From assembly GCA_030278955.1 (NCBI GenBank), contig JAOANR010000014.1:19222068-19286067 (forward strand): a DNA stretch of 64,000 nt, in the 5' to 3' direction. The translations under genes were made by a program, and so were the position numbers. Positions 51,004 through 62,453 of this stretch are shown here, one piece after another. The first letter of the stretch is position 1. Each line of letters starts with the position of its first letter. This DNA comes from Hygrophila difformis (Eukaryota > Streptophyta > Magnoliopsida > Lamiales > Acanthaceae). The notes beneath the pieces are model-generated. The model was not told the origin of the DNA, made no database searches, and was given only the letters and a program-made list of their open reading frames with translations.

Positions 51004-52295
51004 CTGCTTTGATTTCCTGAGTATTTCAACATGTGGGAAATTTGAATTTGGGAGAGTGGGATGGTCACGTGAGGGAGCTTGTGACTGCTTTGATTTCCTG
51101 TCTCTGTCCTGGTCGCGAACCATTTCCTCTGTCGCGAGACATCCGTTAGCGACTGGGGTAGCCTCTCTCACAGTCCCTAAGCAGTTTTTCTGTCGCGAGG
51201 CACCCGGTCGCGAGGCATTGGATCGCGACCGGATGGGATTTTTCTCTCTTCCCTATTCTCTCTCTCTCTCTCTCCACGTGTTCCTTTTCTCTTCATTCTT
51301 CTTTCTTCTCTCTTTCCCCATTTTTCTTCTACTGCTTTCTTCTTCTATTTTCGTTTTGCTGGGTCTCTCAAATTCAATCGAGAGATTAGGGCTCCTTCTC
51401 CATTTTTCTTGCTTCCTTGCTTTCTCTTTTCTGTTCTGTTTTCATCTTGTTCTTAAATGGGTTTGGGGCCATTTGAGATGGAAGGGGAGACGGGCAGGGG
51501 CTGCGGCTTCGTCGGTGGAGGATAGGTGATTGGAGAAGGGGCCGCCGGGGTTGCTGTTGTGGTGGTGCACTGGTCGGAGATGTTGACGGAAATGGAGATG
51601 AGGAAGACGACCGGAATCGGAGGTTGAACGGAGCAGCGGCTGGAATTGATTGAGATGGCCGGAAATGGTGATCTTGGACGCTGGAAGGGAGACCGGAGAG
51701 GGAGAGGTCGCTGCCGGAGTGGGATGAGGCGGAGGAGATGGTGGTCGGATGAGGAGGTGAAGATGAAGATGGTGGTTGAGGTGGTGGCCGGCGGCAGGAG
51801 ATGGTGGCGGGGGCAGCGGCTGTCCGGCTAGTTTGGAAGCGGAGATGCGAAGGCGATGGTGGTGTTGGAAGAAGGGGCTGCTGCCGGATCTGTTGGTGCC
51901 GGAGAAAGGAAGCTCACCGGAGTTGGTGGCCGGTGGCGGCGGCGGCGGCAGTAGGAGTGTAACACCCCGGTTTTGGTAACCCAGGCCGGGATGCCACCGC
52001 CACACCTCCCTGGCAAGACACGGTTTCTCCGAGCTCACTAAAGAGATGCAAGGCTATGGTTTTTCAGAATTTAAAAATATTCAAACAGCCCATTCATATA
52101 TAATTTAAAAATAATACATCAAAGTTGCAGTGGAAATATAAATTGTGCAGCGGAAATAAAGTATAAGGGCTGACATGGCCAAAACACGGGTTAAACAGGC
52201 CCGTTCATGCAAGTCGTAATTAATGCAGGGATTTAAAATAGAGGTTTCCCCAAATGTTCCCATGTATGCATATGACGATGCATAATCTTCATTCA

Positions 52296-52343
52296 CTGTA
52301 AGAAAAAGGGGATAAATGGTTTGGGTCAGCAAAAACGCGCTGA
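52296..52343 (-). promoter_or_regulatory. LTR hairpin plus pyrimidine tract/YAG module (3 of 4)
   Basis: On the minus strand TCAGC, loop GCGTTTTT, GCTGA (52343-52326), then a C/T-rich tract ending TTCTTACAG about 30 nt later (52296). Confidence 0.6.
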
Positions 52344-52530
52344 GTAAGCTAACACATAGCATGGGTTAGGGGTTTCAAAGCCTTTAATTAAATTTAATAA
52401 AAACATTTCAACAATATTTAATTTAGCCGGCAATCCGGCGGCCGTAGCCAATTTCATAAAATCTGAGCTTTTTAATTTATTTATTTCCCGTTACGCCATC
52501 ATCTCAACATTTCTCGTTTCTTTTATAGTC

Positions 52531-52905
52531 ACACTCGTCCGTATAGGCACGATGCGAAGAGCTAGAGGGGCACTCTATCGAGCACTCACCCCCTACGTCG
52601 ATCACTCTCGGCCGTTTTGGCACGAAGTGAAAAGTTAGAGGGGCACTCTATCGAGCACTCACCCTCTACATAACATAGGTCACACTCGTCCGTATAGGAA
52701 CGATGCGAAGAGCTAGAGGGGCACTCTATCGAGCACTCACCCCCTACGTCGATCACTCTCGGCCGTTTTGGCACGAAGTGAAAAGCTAGAGGGGCACTCT
52801 ATCGAGCACTCACCCTCTACATAGGTCACACTCGTCCGTATAGGCACGATGCGAAGAGCTAGAGGGGCACTCTATCGAGCACTCACACCCTACGTCGATT
52901 AAGTA
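52531..52905. repeat. Tandem repeat in the solo LTR (about 74-bp unit, five copies)
   Basis: AGAGGGGCACTCTATCGAGC recurs at about 52565, 52638, 52716, 52789 and 52860. Units alternate between two types, giving a higher-order period of 146-151 bp that starts ACACTCGTCCGTATAGG. Confidence 0.92.
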
Positions 52906-54420
52906 TCTCATGTGTTTTGATTTAGTGTAACGGGATTTTCAAAAGTATAGTTATATCGTATTTCAACGTCTCGACCGTTTGTTCGAAATTTCAAAATCTC
53001 TTTGATTTAAAAATCACAGTTTACGCCTTTTTGGTTTAAAAATCCATTACTTAGGCGATTGATCTGAAATTTGTACAGCAACTCAAAAACATCCCAATGA
53101 ACAACTTTCGTGTTTTAAGTTTTTCGGAAAAACGATGGGAAGCATGTCAAAAATCGAGTTTTCTACAGAAATAGTATGCTGTCAGGATTCAGGTTTGACA
53201 ACGTTAAAAGATTCGACTTTTTGACATATCAAATTGACTTCAAAAATTCTGAAATTTTACAGACACATACTAGACTTGATTTCCAACAACTTTTGTTTAG
53301 ATCATGAGGATTGGTTCGGGCTAGAAGTGATAGGAATAAGCTCCTCAAGATCGGTTATGAAATCTGTCATCCTTTGAAAATTCTTAAAAACGCAGAATAT
53401 GTCCGATACGATTTGGGGTATCAAAACTTGATGAAAATTTCTGAAATTTTTACACAATATAGCTTATGATCTTTGGATCAAAATCTTAGTTTTGAGTTTT
53501 CAGGTTTGAACACTCGAAGTAATAGAAATATGCTCATCAAGTTCGGTTAAGAAATCTGTCAAGGTTCTTGACATCGGTTCTAACGCAGATCGGATCGGCT
53601 CGAGTTTGGAGGTTCAAATCTCAATGAAAAATTCTAAAAACTTACAGTAATATTCCAAACTCATAGATCTACAATTCTTATGTTCAACTCCAATCCTAGA
53701 TCGGTCTAGATATAAGGTAAAAATAACCAACAAGTTTGAATAAAGAATCTATCACTATTTCAAGATCTAAGTCGATGGCAGGTCTGTTCATGGTCGTTTT
53801 CGGATATCAAAACACGATGAAAAATTATGAAATTTTTACAGTAGCTAGATTAATGTCTTAGGAATGTTTTTCATGTTTTGGGTTTTTCCGTTTGAGCAGC
53901 TTTAAGGGTTCGAAAAATTCATACGAAAACGCTGCGCTGGGGTTTTTCTTGTTGACAGATTTTAGAGTTTTTAAAACTCTATGTTTGGTTGCATTTTAAG
54001 TCACCCAAAACCATAGTAAGGTTAACTTACAAAGATTGTGTTCTTGAGTCGTCCAAACACCTACGAACGGATCTACGAAACGCAAAGTTCCCGACTTTGG
54101 CCACGAACGTATTTGCAATCAACGATTCAAGAGTTAGATTGGGGATTTGAGAGGAAAAACGAGATTGAGAACCTAAGATACTACTTACCAAAGATCTAAG
54201 CACTGTGATCCTTGATCTACACACTTCCTTGGTCGGATTTGGTTGCCGGAAACTCGTCGGAAGGTCGCCGGAAGTTCGTCGGAAGAGTGTTTTGGCTTTG
54301 GGAGAGTTTTGGGGATGAATTATTGATGTGGAGGCTGAAAATGGGGTGTTAGGGGTGAGTTTTGGTCATTAAAGGGACAAGGAATCCCGGATTTGGAGGC
54401 CTAAGCCGACAATTGGGCGG

Positions 54421-54497
54421 CTGCTACAGTAGCCTACTGCTACAGTAGCCACGTGCTACAGTAGTGCTACAGTAGCGCTACAGTAGTGCTACAGTAA
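54421..54497. repeat. Short tandem repeat GCTACAGTAG
   Basis: Seven or so units of TGCTACAGTAG(C/T) in variable spacing. Each unit contains the near-palindrome CTACAGTAG. Confidence 0.9.
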
Positions 54498-56996
54498 CTT
54501 CTTTTTTTTTTAAAAAAAAAATTTTAATATTTCTTATCTACAAAAATAAAAATCATAATGTGGGAATTATCCGTGATTGTTGGGACAATTCGATAAACTC
54601 GTTTCGAGTTGCTATCTTCCGATAAATAATAAATTCCGCTCTCTCGGAATTATTTCGGTTTTAATAATTTAAATCCAATTCTTTATTTTTGGATTTAAAT
54701 TTTCGATGGCGATTTCTCGGGTTCGTCGGCTTCCAATTCGTCGTCTTTTGATTCTCGTGCAATAACTTGTATCATTAAATTTCTTCCGACTTTACGGGCT
54801 CTTGGAATAAAAATTCTTTTCCTTATTAAATTTAATTCCAATTATCTTGACTCAATTCATGGAATATCTTCGGGCTTCCTTTCCCTCTTTTATTCCATTT
54901 TGAATCTATCGGCGTTTCATTTCCGAGCAATAATTTATTGTGATAAATTATTTTCTTCTTCTCGGATATATTTCGACATTGATCGGAATAAATTTTATTC
55001 CTTTGGACGTTGATAAAAATCTGGGGTATTACAAGGAGGGTTAGGGTTAGGTTGGTATGGGTGAATGGGTTGGGCTTAGGGTGGTTTGGGCCTGGTTTAA
55101 ATGGGCTAGGGTGGTTTTGTGCCTGTGGGATTGGTGTTGTTGGGCTCCAGGAAATTTGGACTGAAAATGTGATTGGACTTTACCTGCAAATTAATTAAAA
55201 TTGATTAGAGGACTAATTATTTTTAATCAAGCAGAAAATGGGAATGTAAATAAACATAAAGAAAATATAAATAAAAATTAATATATCAAAATATAAAATA
55301 ATATAAATATGTATATTTATTCCACTTGATTATTTGGTTTGTGTTCCATTTAATGAACCCGTGTTCCACCGAATAGACAACACCGAACAAAAATTATCAA
55401 ATGTGGAATTTTTAGTGTTTTTATCATGTTTTTGGGTTTTTATAACACAAATTTAATAAAATAACAATATTTTTGTATTTTTCAATACCAGTTTATTATT
55501 TATACAAACTTGCATAAATCTATTAAATTCAACTGCTTTCTTAATAAATAAGACCGGAATGCGATCAAATGCCCATGTTTAGACACGGAAATAGATTGAA
55601 AATAATGGTCAATTTTGGCCATTATCAACATCCTCACATTTAATACTGATCGTCCCCGAGCAGTCAGAGTCAGTGCTCATAAGAGCATAGACGCTGCATA
55701 TTTAATCTATTTTCGTGGCTTCAAAAATATTATTATTTCCAGATTGGGATAAGACAATAAAAAACTACAAGTATTAAATTTTCTTGATTGCAGTGTTTAA
55801 TGAAATGATACTTCTCACTTACTCCGGCCTACAAATCAGTCATTATTGATAATTTTTTCATGAATATCATGTTTAGAATAATCATTGATTTAATTCTAGA
55901 ATTAAAGCATGACATGAATATAAATTAGAAATGAGGCCTCACATATAGTAGATGCGGAAATTTCACTCACTCTCAAAATTGGGTTTTAATCACGACCGCT
56001 CATAATCAAATTTAATTAAATTATCCCATAAGCTTGCGATTGGACCAACTCGCCACCGGCTCATTTCTTTAAATCGAGATCATGAGGTCTTATTTAAAGG
56101 TTATAACGGGGCATACGGTTATAACATTTGGTAAGGAATGGAATTATTGGGCTAAGAAGTGGCAAGAATTAATATATCATAACATGGCATATTTTTATTA
56201 AAAATTAATGATCATCAATATTTTTTTTTCTTTTCATATTGCATGACATTAGACTGTGTCTAATTTGCTTTGTCATTTGCAATTTATTGTTGTTGAATGA
56301 AACTCAACATCTTCTTTCTTTTTTTTTCTTTTTCTTCTTTTTTTTTTCTTTTTTTTTTTAAATCGGCTTATAGCATTACCGATTAATACATTTTTGATGA
56401 TCATAAGTTTAATGCCTTTGATAGAATTTATACTTGCACACTTGGGTTTGAATATTTTGGTCTTTTTATAAGGCTAGAAACAATATAGAGGGCTTCAAAG
56501 AAAAATTAGGCTTAAAGGTTCAAAGTGGTTAATCCTAAAGGAAAAATATTTTTGGGTTTGGATTTCAAAAGAAGGCCAAAAATTTGGGGTTTTTCTAGGT
56601 GCCTCGATCATATGCTCGATTTTTGGAATATGGCATGGTCTTGAATCGGTCTCAATCGCAAGTTCTAGTTTCCTTTAATCAAAATGATTTTCACACATCA
56701 AAGAAAAGAATGAGTAAAAATGACTCAAGGCTCAAATCTCACATGGAAGGGTTCATTCATGTCATACAATATTCTTAAATTTAATCTTTGAAAATTTCTT
56801 ACCATCTATTCAATTAAATTCTCAACATGAGGACTCATTACCCAACAAGATGATTATATCATTAAATTTTTATAGCTCAAAACCTCAAAAATTCATATCA
56901 TGCATGTCTTCAATTATATTATCCCAATTTAAAAGTTTGAAAATTTAATCATAAACCAAAATCAAATATGTGAATCACTGACAATATGTATAATGA

Positions 56997-58246
56997 TAAA
57001 AATAAACAAAATAAAAATAAGAATAAGAATAACACACTTTTTTTATATATATTTTAGTGAAGAATCAACATCCTCATATTTTGAGCCTTGCTCGAAATGT
57101 GAGTAAATCAATTCCTACTTAAACAAATTATTGAAATCGAAAGAAAAAGAAAGAGGAGGGAGGGAGGGGAAAAATATTTACATCAAAGCTAGGAACATAA
57201 TTCCGATAGCCTTTTTCGTCAAACCAATGAAGTGTTCGACGATTTTGGCTATATGTGATCGTTTGGTTCATCGAGCAAGGCAATTGTTCGATGCCGAATA
57301 CTTAGAAAAATTCTGATTTTCATCGAAATTGTTCAATCACATTTTGGATTTTCTAGACAAAAATAAAATTTAGTCTACTTGCAAAAATTAGGTTGGATTA
57401 ATTCTGTTCTTATAAAAGTTATTCTGGATTTTAAATTGCTTTAAATTCCAAGAATACTTTCAATTAATCACAAGATCAATCCAACCGGGAACCTTTTTGA
57501 AGCTTTAATTTTCTTTTCGGTAGTTCCACAAATTCCTGCAAAGCAAACACCGAATAAGTTATCAGATTTTCTCAAAAACATCAACATCCTCACATTTAGA
57601 GTGTTAGTACTTTAAATGTGAGTTAATTGATTAATACCCGAATTATTTAATATAATATGCACAAGATGTATAAATATATATATATATATATATATGATTT
57701 TGACTTGCAGAAATTTAGGTTGGATTAATTCTGTGCTTGTGAAAATTATTCCGGATCTTAAGTTTCTTTAAATTCCGGATATAATCTTCGGTCAATTTCA
57801 GAACTAATCCAACCGGGAACTTGTAGTCCGAAGGTCTGCTGCTCCATTTGTTGTTTCACCAGTGATGAGGGTTTCCTCAGAGCAGTGATGGTAATGAGGT
57901 GGATGGGCGATGGAGCGGTAGTGGAGCTTCGTAGTCTGGAGGTGGTGGAGATGCCAAACACGTGAGTTTCACGTGTTTGGCAATTTACAATTGCAAATTA
58001 GTGTAGCTCCAATGCTACACTTCTCCATTTAACTCCTTACACCAATTTTGGCGGCTCCATGATTTCTGCAAGACAAAATACCCAAATGGTGAGATTTTCC
58101 CCTCAAATCAACATCCTCACATTTAGAGTCTTAGTACTCTAAATGTTTAATTAATTTGAGGGTACTTCTCTGTTCTAGAAATATATACACAAAACTAACT
58201 ATGAGTAATCAGGAGTGTAATTCTCTTAATAAACGACGCTGCATCC
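56997..58246. other. Interior of the minus-strand element, right part
   Basis: AT-rich; an (AT)n run lies at about 57674-57694. The phrase AACATCCTCACATTTA occurs near 57582 and 58109 and within the duplicated block (49630, 55627). A 67-aa minus-strand frame (57961-57758) has no known domain. Confidence 0.6.
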
Positions 58247-58264
58247 TCCCCGGCAACGGCGCCA
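58247..58264 (-). other. Primer-binding site of the minus-strand element
   Basis: On the minus strand TGGCGCCGTTGCCGGGGA lies immediately inside the LTR. This is the primer site usually seen in plant Athila/Tat-group Ty3 elements and attributed to tRNA-Asp. Confidence 0.9.
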
Positions 58265-59279
58265 TGAAACTTTTGACAATTTCGTCAACACGAGCTTTTT
58301 CTAAAATATCCCAAATTTGAATTTATTAAATGAAGAGAGTTATGATTTATGGGAAGGGGTTTAAGGATATATTCCACTTTTTATTACTCATGTGGGAGAC
58401 TTCGATCTCAAATGGCGTTGTAGAACTCCCCGTCATGAAACTTTTGACAATTTCCTGCCATGAAGATCCTTGTCATGAAACTTTTGACAAGTTCCCATTA
58501 CATGAGTATTTTCTGAAACATATTAATCATGGTTTTCAATTTTATTTAATGAAACCAATTTATGAAGGCGGAGTTGGGATTAGGGATATATTTATAGGTT
58601 GTCACGTTTTTATTTACTCGTGTTAAGAAACTGTGCCCCCGAAAGCGCACGGAGTCAAAAATTGCAGTATTTATAGTAAATACCAGATCGTTCACTGGAG
58701 GATGTGCGATAGAAGCAGGGCCCACGTCGTTTTATAAGATTTTCCACTCGGTTACTCGATTCAAGGTTGTGTTTTGACTATCAACTACTTGACATAATTT
58801 AAACTGAGCTATGAAAGCAATAAAATTTTTCTAGAAAGCAAATAAATTTATTCTAAGAAAGCAATAAAATATATTCTAAGGAAACGATAAAATTATTCTA
58901 AGAAAGCGGTTAAAATTATTCTAAGAGAACATATTTAAAATGAGACAGAAGGGACAGGAAGAAAATAATAAAGATTGGACAAGATTCAGATGAAACACAG
59001 TTAAACTTCCATTTTGTTACGCAGATCTTAGCTTGGGATAATCCATCAGATAGCTAACTCTCATGCTTCCTATACTATGTTCCCTTTAACAGACAGGTAC
59101 TTACAGTAAGGATTTACATGCCTTAAGACAACAAAATCTAAGATACCACAGATATATAACTGCCCCTGCGCAGAGGTATGTCATTTATCTGTTGTGGATA
59201 AGCAACACCCGAAAAATCATTAGTTGAAATGTCAAGTATTGTTATCATTCTCCCATGTCACACCCAAAGATTCTAATCA
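58265..59279 (-). repeat. 5' LTR of the minus-strand element
   Basis: Equal in length to 43971-44985 and adjoining the primer site. Confidence 0.85.
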
Positions 59280-62200
59280 AGCCCTTATAACACTTCATAA
59301 AATTTGAAAAAAAAAATGACTTTTAATAAATGAATGTTCAAAATTTCTCAAAGAAATTTTGAATTATTTATAAGAGAAGAAGTAGTATTTTTCAAAAAAA
59401 GAATTAACAAATGGAGCCTGATCAAACAAGTAACTATTATTGAATGATTTCAATTAAACTTAAGGTCCGTAAATTCTTATGCCTCAAAATAATATTATGG
59501 GACTTGGATTTAAGAAAATTTAATTAAATTGATTAACCGATTAAATTATAAATTGCCACACTATTAATTAGCAAATTGTCCAAATTTTAAGGATTTAAGA
59601 CTTGTACTATTTTTGCTAATTGTGCAAGTCAATATATAGTTTTAAATCCATTAAACTAAATTATGGATATAAGATTATTTAAGGCTTATATTAATTGTTA
59701 TTAGATAAGATAAGAATAAAGCTTAAATATTTATTAAGTCCATAATTAATTGGTTTGGGCCATACTATTAAGTCCATGAGTTAAAATTAATAATATTAAG
59801 TTCAATAAACTAATAATGATTTTAATCCAATTGAGTAGCCCAACCCTAGCCCAAATGGATGTGGCCCAATAACTCCCAAAACCCTAACCCGAATCCCCAT
59901 GGCTGCCCTTGCCGCCGCCACCCTTGGCGGCGCCGCCGCCGTGGCTCTCAGCCACCACAACCACCAGTCCGCGGCCGCCTCACCACCACCCTCATCCCCC
60001 TACGAACCCCGTCACCGATTCCAGCGCGCCATCACCACCTCAACAGCCCCCCACCACCACCAAATCCAATCGGCTTCCCAAGTCTCAAATCACCATGGCC
60101 GCCGCCCCTCCGGCCAACAGCTCCGCACCACCATCGAGCTCACTGCCACCCTTTTCGTTTAGACGCCATCGCCGAGCCACAGCCACCCCCAAGGCCGCCG
60201 TTTGAACCCCCATGCCCTCACCACCACTGTGACTCACATTTCCCTCCCAAGCCACCACCGCCACACCTGCTGCCCCCACCACAGCAACACCTTTCGTCAC
60301 CTCCATCTCCCAAACTCCAACAAATCAGAAACCAAAAAAACAAAAAGGGGAGAAAGAAACAGTGAGGGAGAGAGGAAGAAGAGGGGGGAACGAGAGAGAA
60401 GAGGAGGCGCAAGAGAGGGAGACCGCCGCTGTCGCCGGCCGCCGCTCGTCGGTATCATCGCCGCCACCTGTCGGAGCTACCATATGAGAGAAAAGAGAGG
60501 AGGAAGAAGAGAGAGGGCCACTGCCGCCGGCGAACCCACCGCCGCCGCCCTTCCCTTTCTCCGTTCCCGCCGTCTGCCTGCCGGAGCTGCTCAAGAGAAA
60601 CCAAAAGAAAGAAAACAAAAGAGATGGGGAACAGAAAAGAGAGAATTGCAGACTGAGTTCTGCAAGTTGGGTAGATATAAGACAAAAGAATCCAAAAATG
60701 GGGAGGGGGCAGAGTTGACTAGATAAATGCAGGGGCAATTAATGCGAGCAGATGGAGAAAAAAGGAAATGCTATATCTGGTGCCGGGCAAAGGCTAAAAA
60801 AAAGTGGATGTACACTTGTTTTTATTCGCATCAGACTGGCCTATTTAAACCCCTCCATAGCAGCCCAAAAACTCACGCCAAACTCATCCTCTTTTTCCTT
60901 GGTTCTGTTCTTTATTTTAGTTTTCCTTAGTTTAGTGTTGATAGAGTTTTAGTAGTATTGGTAGAGATATTTAAGCAGTCATTTCGAATGGATTTTTGCT
61001 GCTTGTTCCTAAGGATTAGTACAGATAGCTAGTCCGTGAGAGTGCTCGGGTAAGATTTATTAAATTGGAAAATTTTAGTATTATTTCCATTAAAATATCA
61101 TTATAGCAAATGATGTTAATATTATAATTTTTGCTAGTCAAATAGCTGTAAAGGGATATCTGCTCGTAGGCCTGTGCGTGTGTTGTGTTCATTCCATCCA
61201 CGGTGACTGTAAGTAGATTTTTACTCTTTGGAGTAAAGCCAAATTATTTTAGCTTAAGCATAAATTTTAAATACCGTTTTATTACTTTTAAATTGATGCT
61301 TATAGCTCCCTACTGCTTTTGGATTATTGGTATGCCATTTTACTGTGCTTTACAATACTTGCAATTATTCTCAATGTCCTATGGATTTTTGAGCGCGCAT
61401 TGTTACGGGGTTGGGTCCAAGTTTTGGGTCGTTGCTGCCACCTCCGCCGTTAGCTTGTGCTACACGACTTACGGGGACAGATGTGAATCCTCCGCCGTTT
61501 GCCTGTAATACACGACTTATGGGGACTGATGGAAATCAGCACGATGCCATTTCTCGATTCAGTGTGGTTCGAGGAAATTTCTTACCTCCACCACAACCCT
61601 TGAATGTATGTGAGATTTGGGCCCTACAACGGGGAACCTGCACATCATGTTGGCTGAGAAATTTATTTCTTGGTAACGCATAGTGTCATATTGTCTCTTC
61701 CCGGGATTAGATTTATATGGATTTTGTCTGTGCTTAAATTACTTCTCGTTTCAGCATACCATTACCATAACTGCTGTCTTTAAATTATTTCTGCAACCCT
61801 ACCTCCTCCGGGAGTAAACGTCTACTTACTCAGCGATTGTTTTCGCTGACTCTACACTTTTCACCATTTCCTTTCAGGTTTTTGAGATCTGCAAGGCATC
61901 TTTTGCACGGGCACGGTTTGGGGTATTATTCACGTAAATATGTATATTTTAAAAACCTCTTTTGATAATAATATATTACTTGGCATAGAAAATTATTTGT
62001 GAAGTATGAACAAATATTTGGGTTTCATCCCGGTTATGCAAATATGGTGCCCTACTGTTTTAAACAATGCATTATGCGTTTAACAGTATTTTTGAGTATG
62101 AAATAGACAACCCCTTTTTATGAAATAAAACTTCCATGGATTTACTCCATTATTGTTATTGCGCGCTTTGAGGAATGCAGTCCTCCGTTTGGTTACGCTA

Positions 62201-62438
62201 TACCAAACATTTTTATTAAGCTTATTTTATACTTCTCATAGTATATAAGCTTCTTTGTGAATTATATGCTAGCTTGTCCGGAACGTGGTTAGCATATACA
62301 TTCAATTCTGATTTTCTGCAATTATTTATGCTAGCCTTAGCGTATTTCGGGCAGTCCGGAATACGTGGCGGTAGCACCCCACCCATTGTTCCCGCTCTTT
62401 TCTTCCGCTGCATCTTTAGGGAAAATGGGGGTGTTACA
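59256..62438 (+). mobile_element. Long chromovirus-type 5' LTR (start uncertain)
   Basis: The right end is firm: GGGGGTGTTACA (62438), then GT and a tRNA-Met primer site. The hairpin/YAG module lies at 61830-61877. A possible start is TGTCACACCC at 59256, but that motif is inside the neighbouring 1,015-bp LTR and also occurs in its other copy, so the true start may lie elsewhere or be lost. The GC-rich 59880-60600 part gives Pro/Ala/His-rich open frames on both strands, which I do not regard as genes. Confidence 0.55.
61830..61877 (+). promoter_or_regulatory. LTR hairpin plus pyrimidine tract/YAG module (4 of 4)
   Basis: TCAGCGA (61830-61836), loop TTGTTT, TCGCTGA (61843-61849), then a pyrimidine-rich tract ending CCTTTCAG 28 nt later. 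Confidence 0.65.
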
Positions 62439-62441
62439 GTT

Positions 62442-62453
62442 TGGTATCAGAGC
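62442..62453 (+). other. tRNA-Met-type primer-binding site
   Basis: TGGTATCAGAGC, four bases inside the LTR end. Confidence 0.85.

Larger units (their letters stand above)
51958..55033 (-). mobile_element. Solo LTR of a chromovirus (Tekay-like), minus orientation
   Basis: A 3,076-bp block begins TGTAACACCCC and ends GGGGTATTACA. It is flanked by the perfect 5-bp repeat AGGAG (51953-51957 and 55034-55038), and the empty site is seen in copy A at about 49020. Its ends match, in reverse complement, the LTR at 37968-40473. It holds no internal region, so it is the product of LTR-LTR recombination. Confidence 0.95.
51015..56996. repeat. Tandem duplication, copy B, interrupted by a solo LTR
   Basis: Begins at the same base as copy A (TCCTGAGTATTTC) and ends with the same sequence (ATATGTATAATGA). 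Net length without the insertion is about 2.90 kb. The 18-mer GACTGCTTTGATTTCCTG at the junction (51002-51019) is itself a copy of bases near 48149. Confidence 0.9.
43971..59279 (-). mobile_element. Large minus-strand Ty3 LTR element (Athila/Tat-type primer site), no pol, nested insertions
   Basis: Two direct repeats of 1,015 bp (43971-44985 and 58265-59279) are about 98% identical by eye, with about 17-18 differences. Read on the minus strand they run TGATTAGAATC…AAAGTTTCA. Directly inside the right copy is an 18-base primer site, so the right copy is the 5' LTR. The interior of about 13 kb has no recognisable gag, protease, reverse transcriptase or integrase on either strand. It holds a tandem duplication and a solo LTR. 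The flanks show no 5-bp duplication, so at least one border has been rearranged. Confidence 0.8.

Noticed and set aside
51442..52038. 198-aa minus-strand Pro/His/Ser-rich frame, with shorter counterparts in copy A
   Set aside because: The frame is low-complexity, runs across the insertion border of the solo LTR, and is not kept as one frame in copy A.
52531..52905. CRISPR-like repeat array
   Set aside because: Spacers are as similar as the repeats (tandem duplication), and it lies inside a plant LTR.
60202..60738. 174-aa and 137-aa frames on opposite strands
   Set aside because: They are complementary low-complexity purine/pyrimidine stretches within a long LTR.
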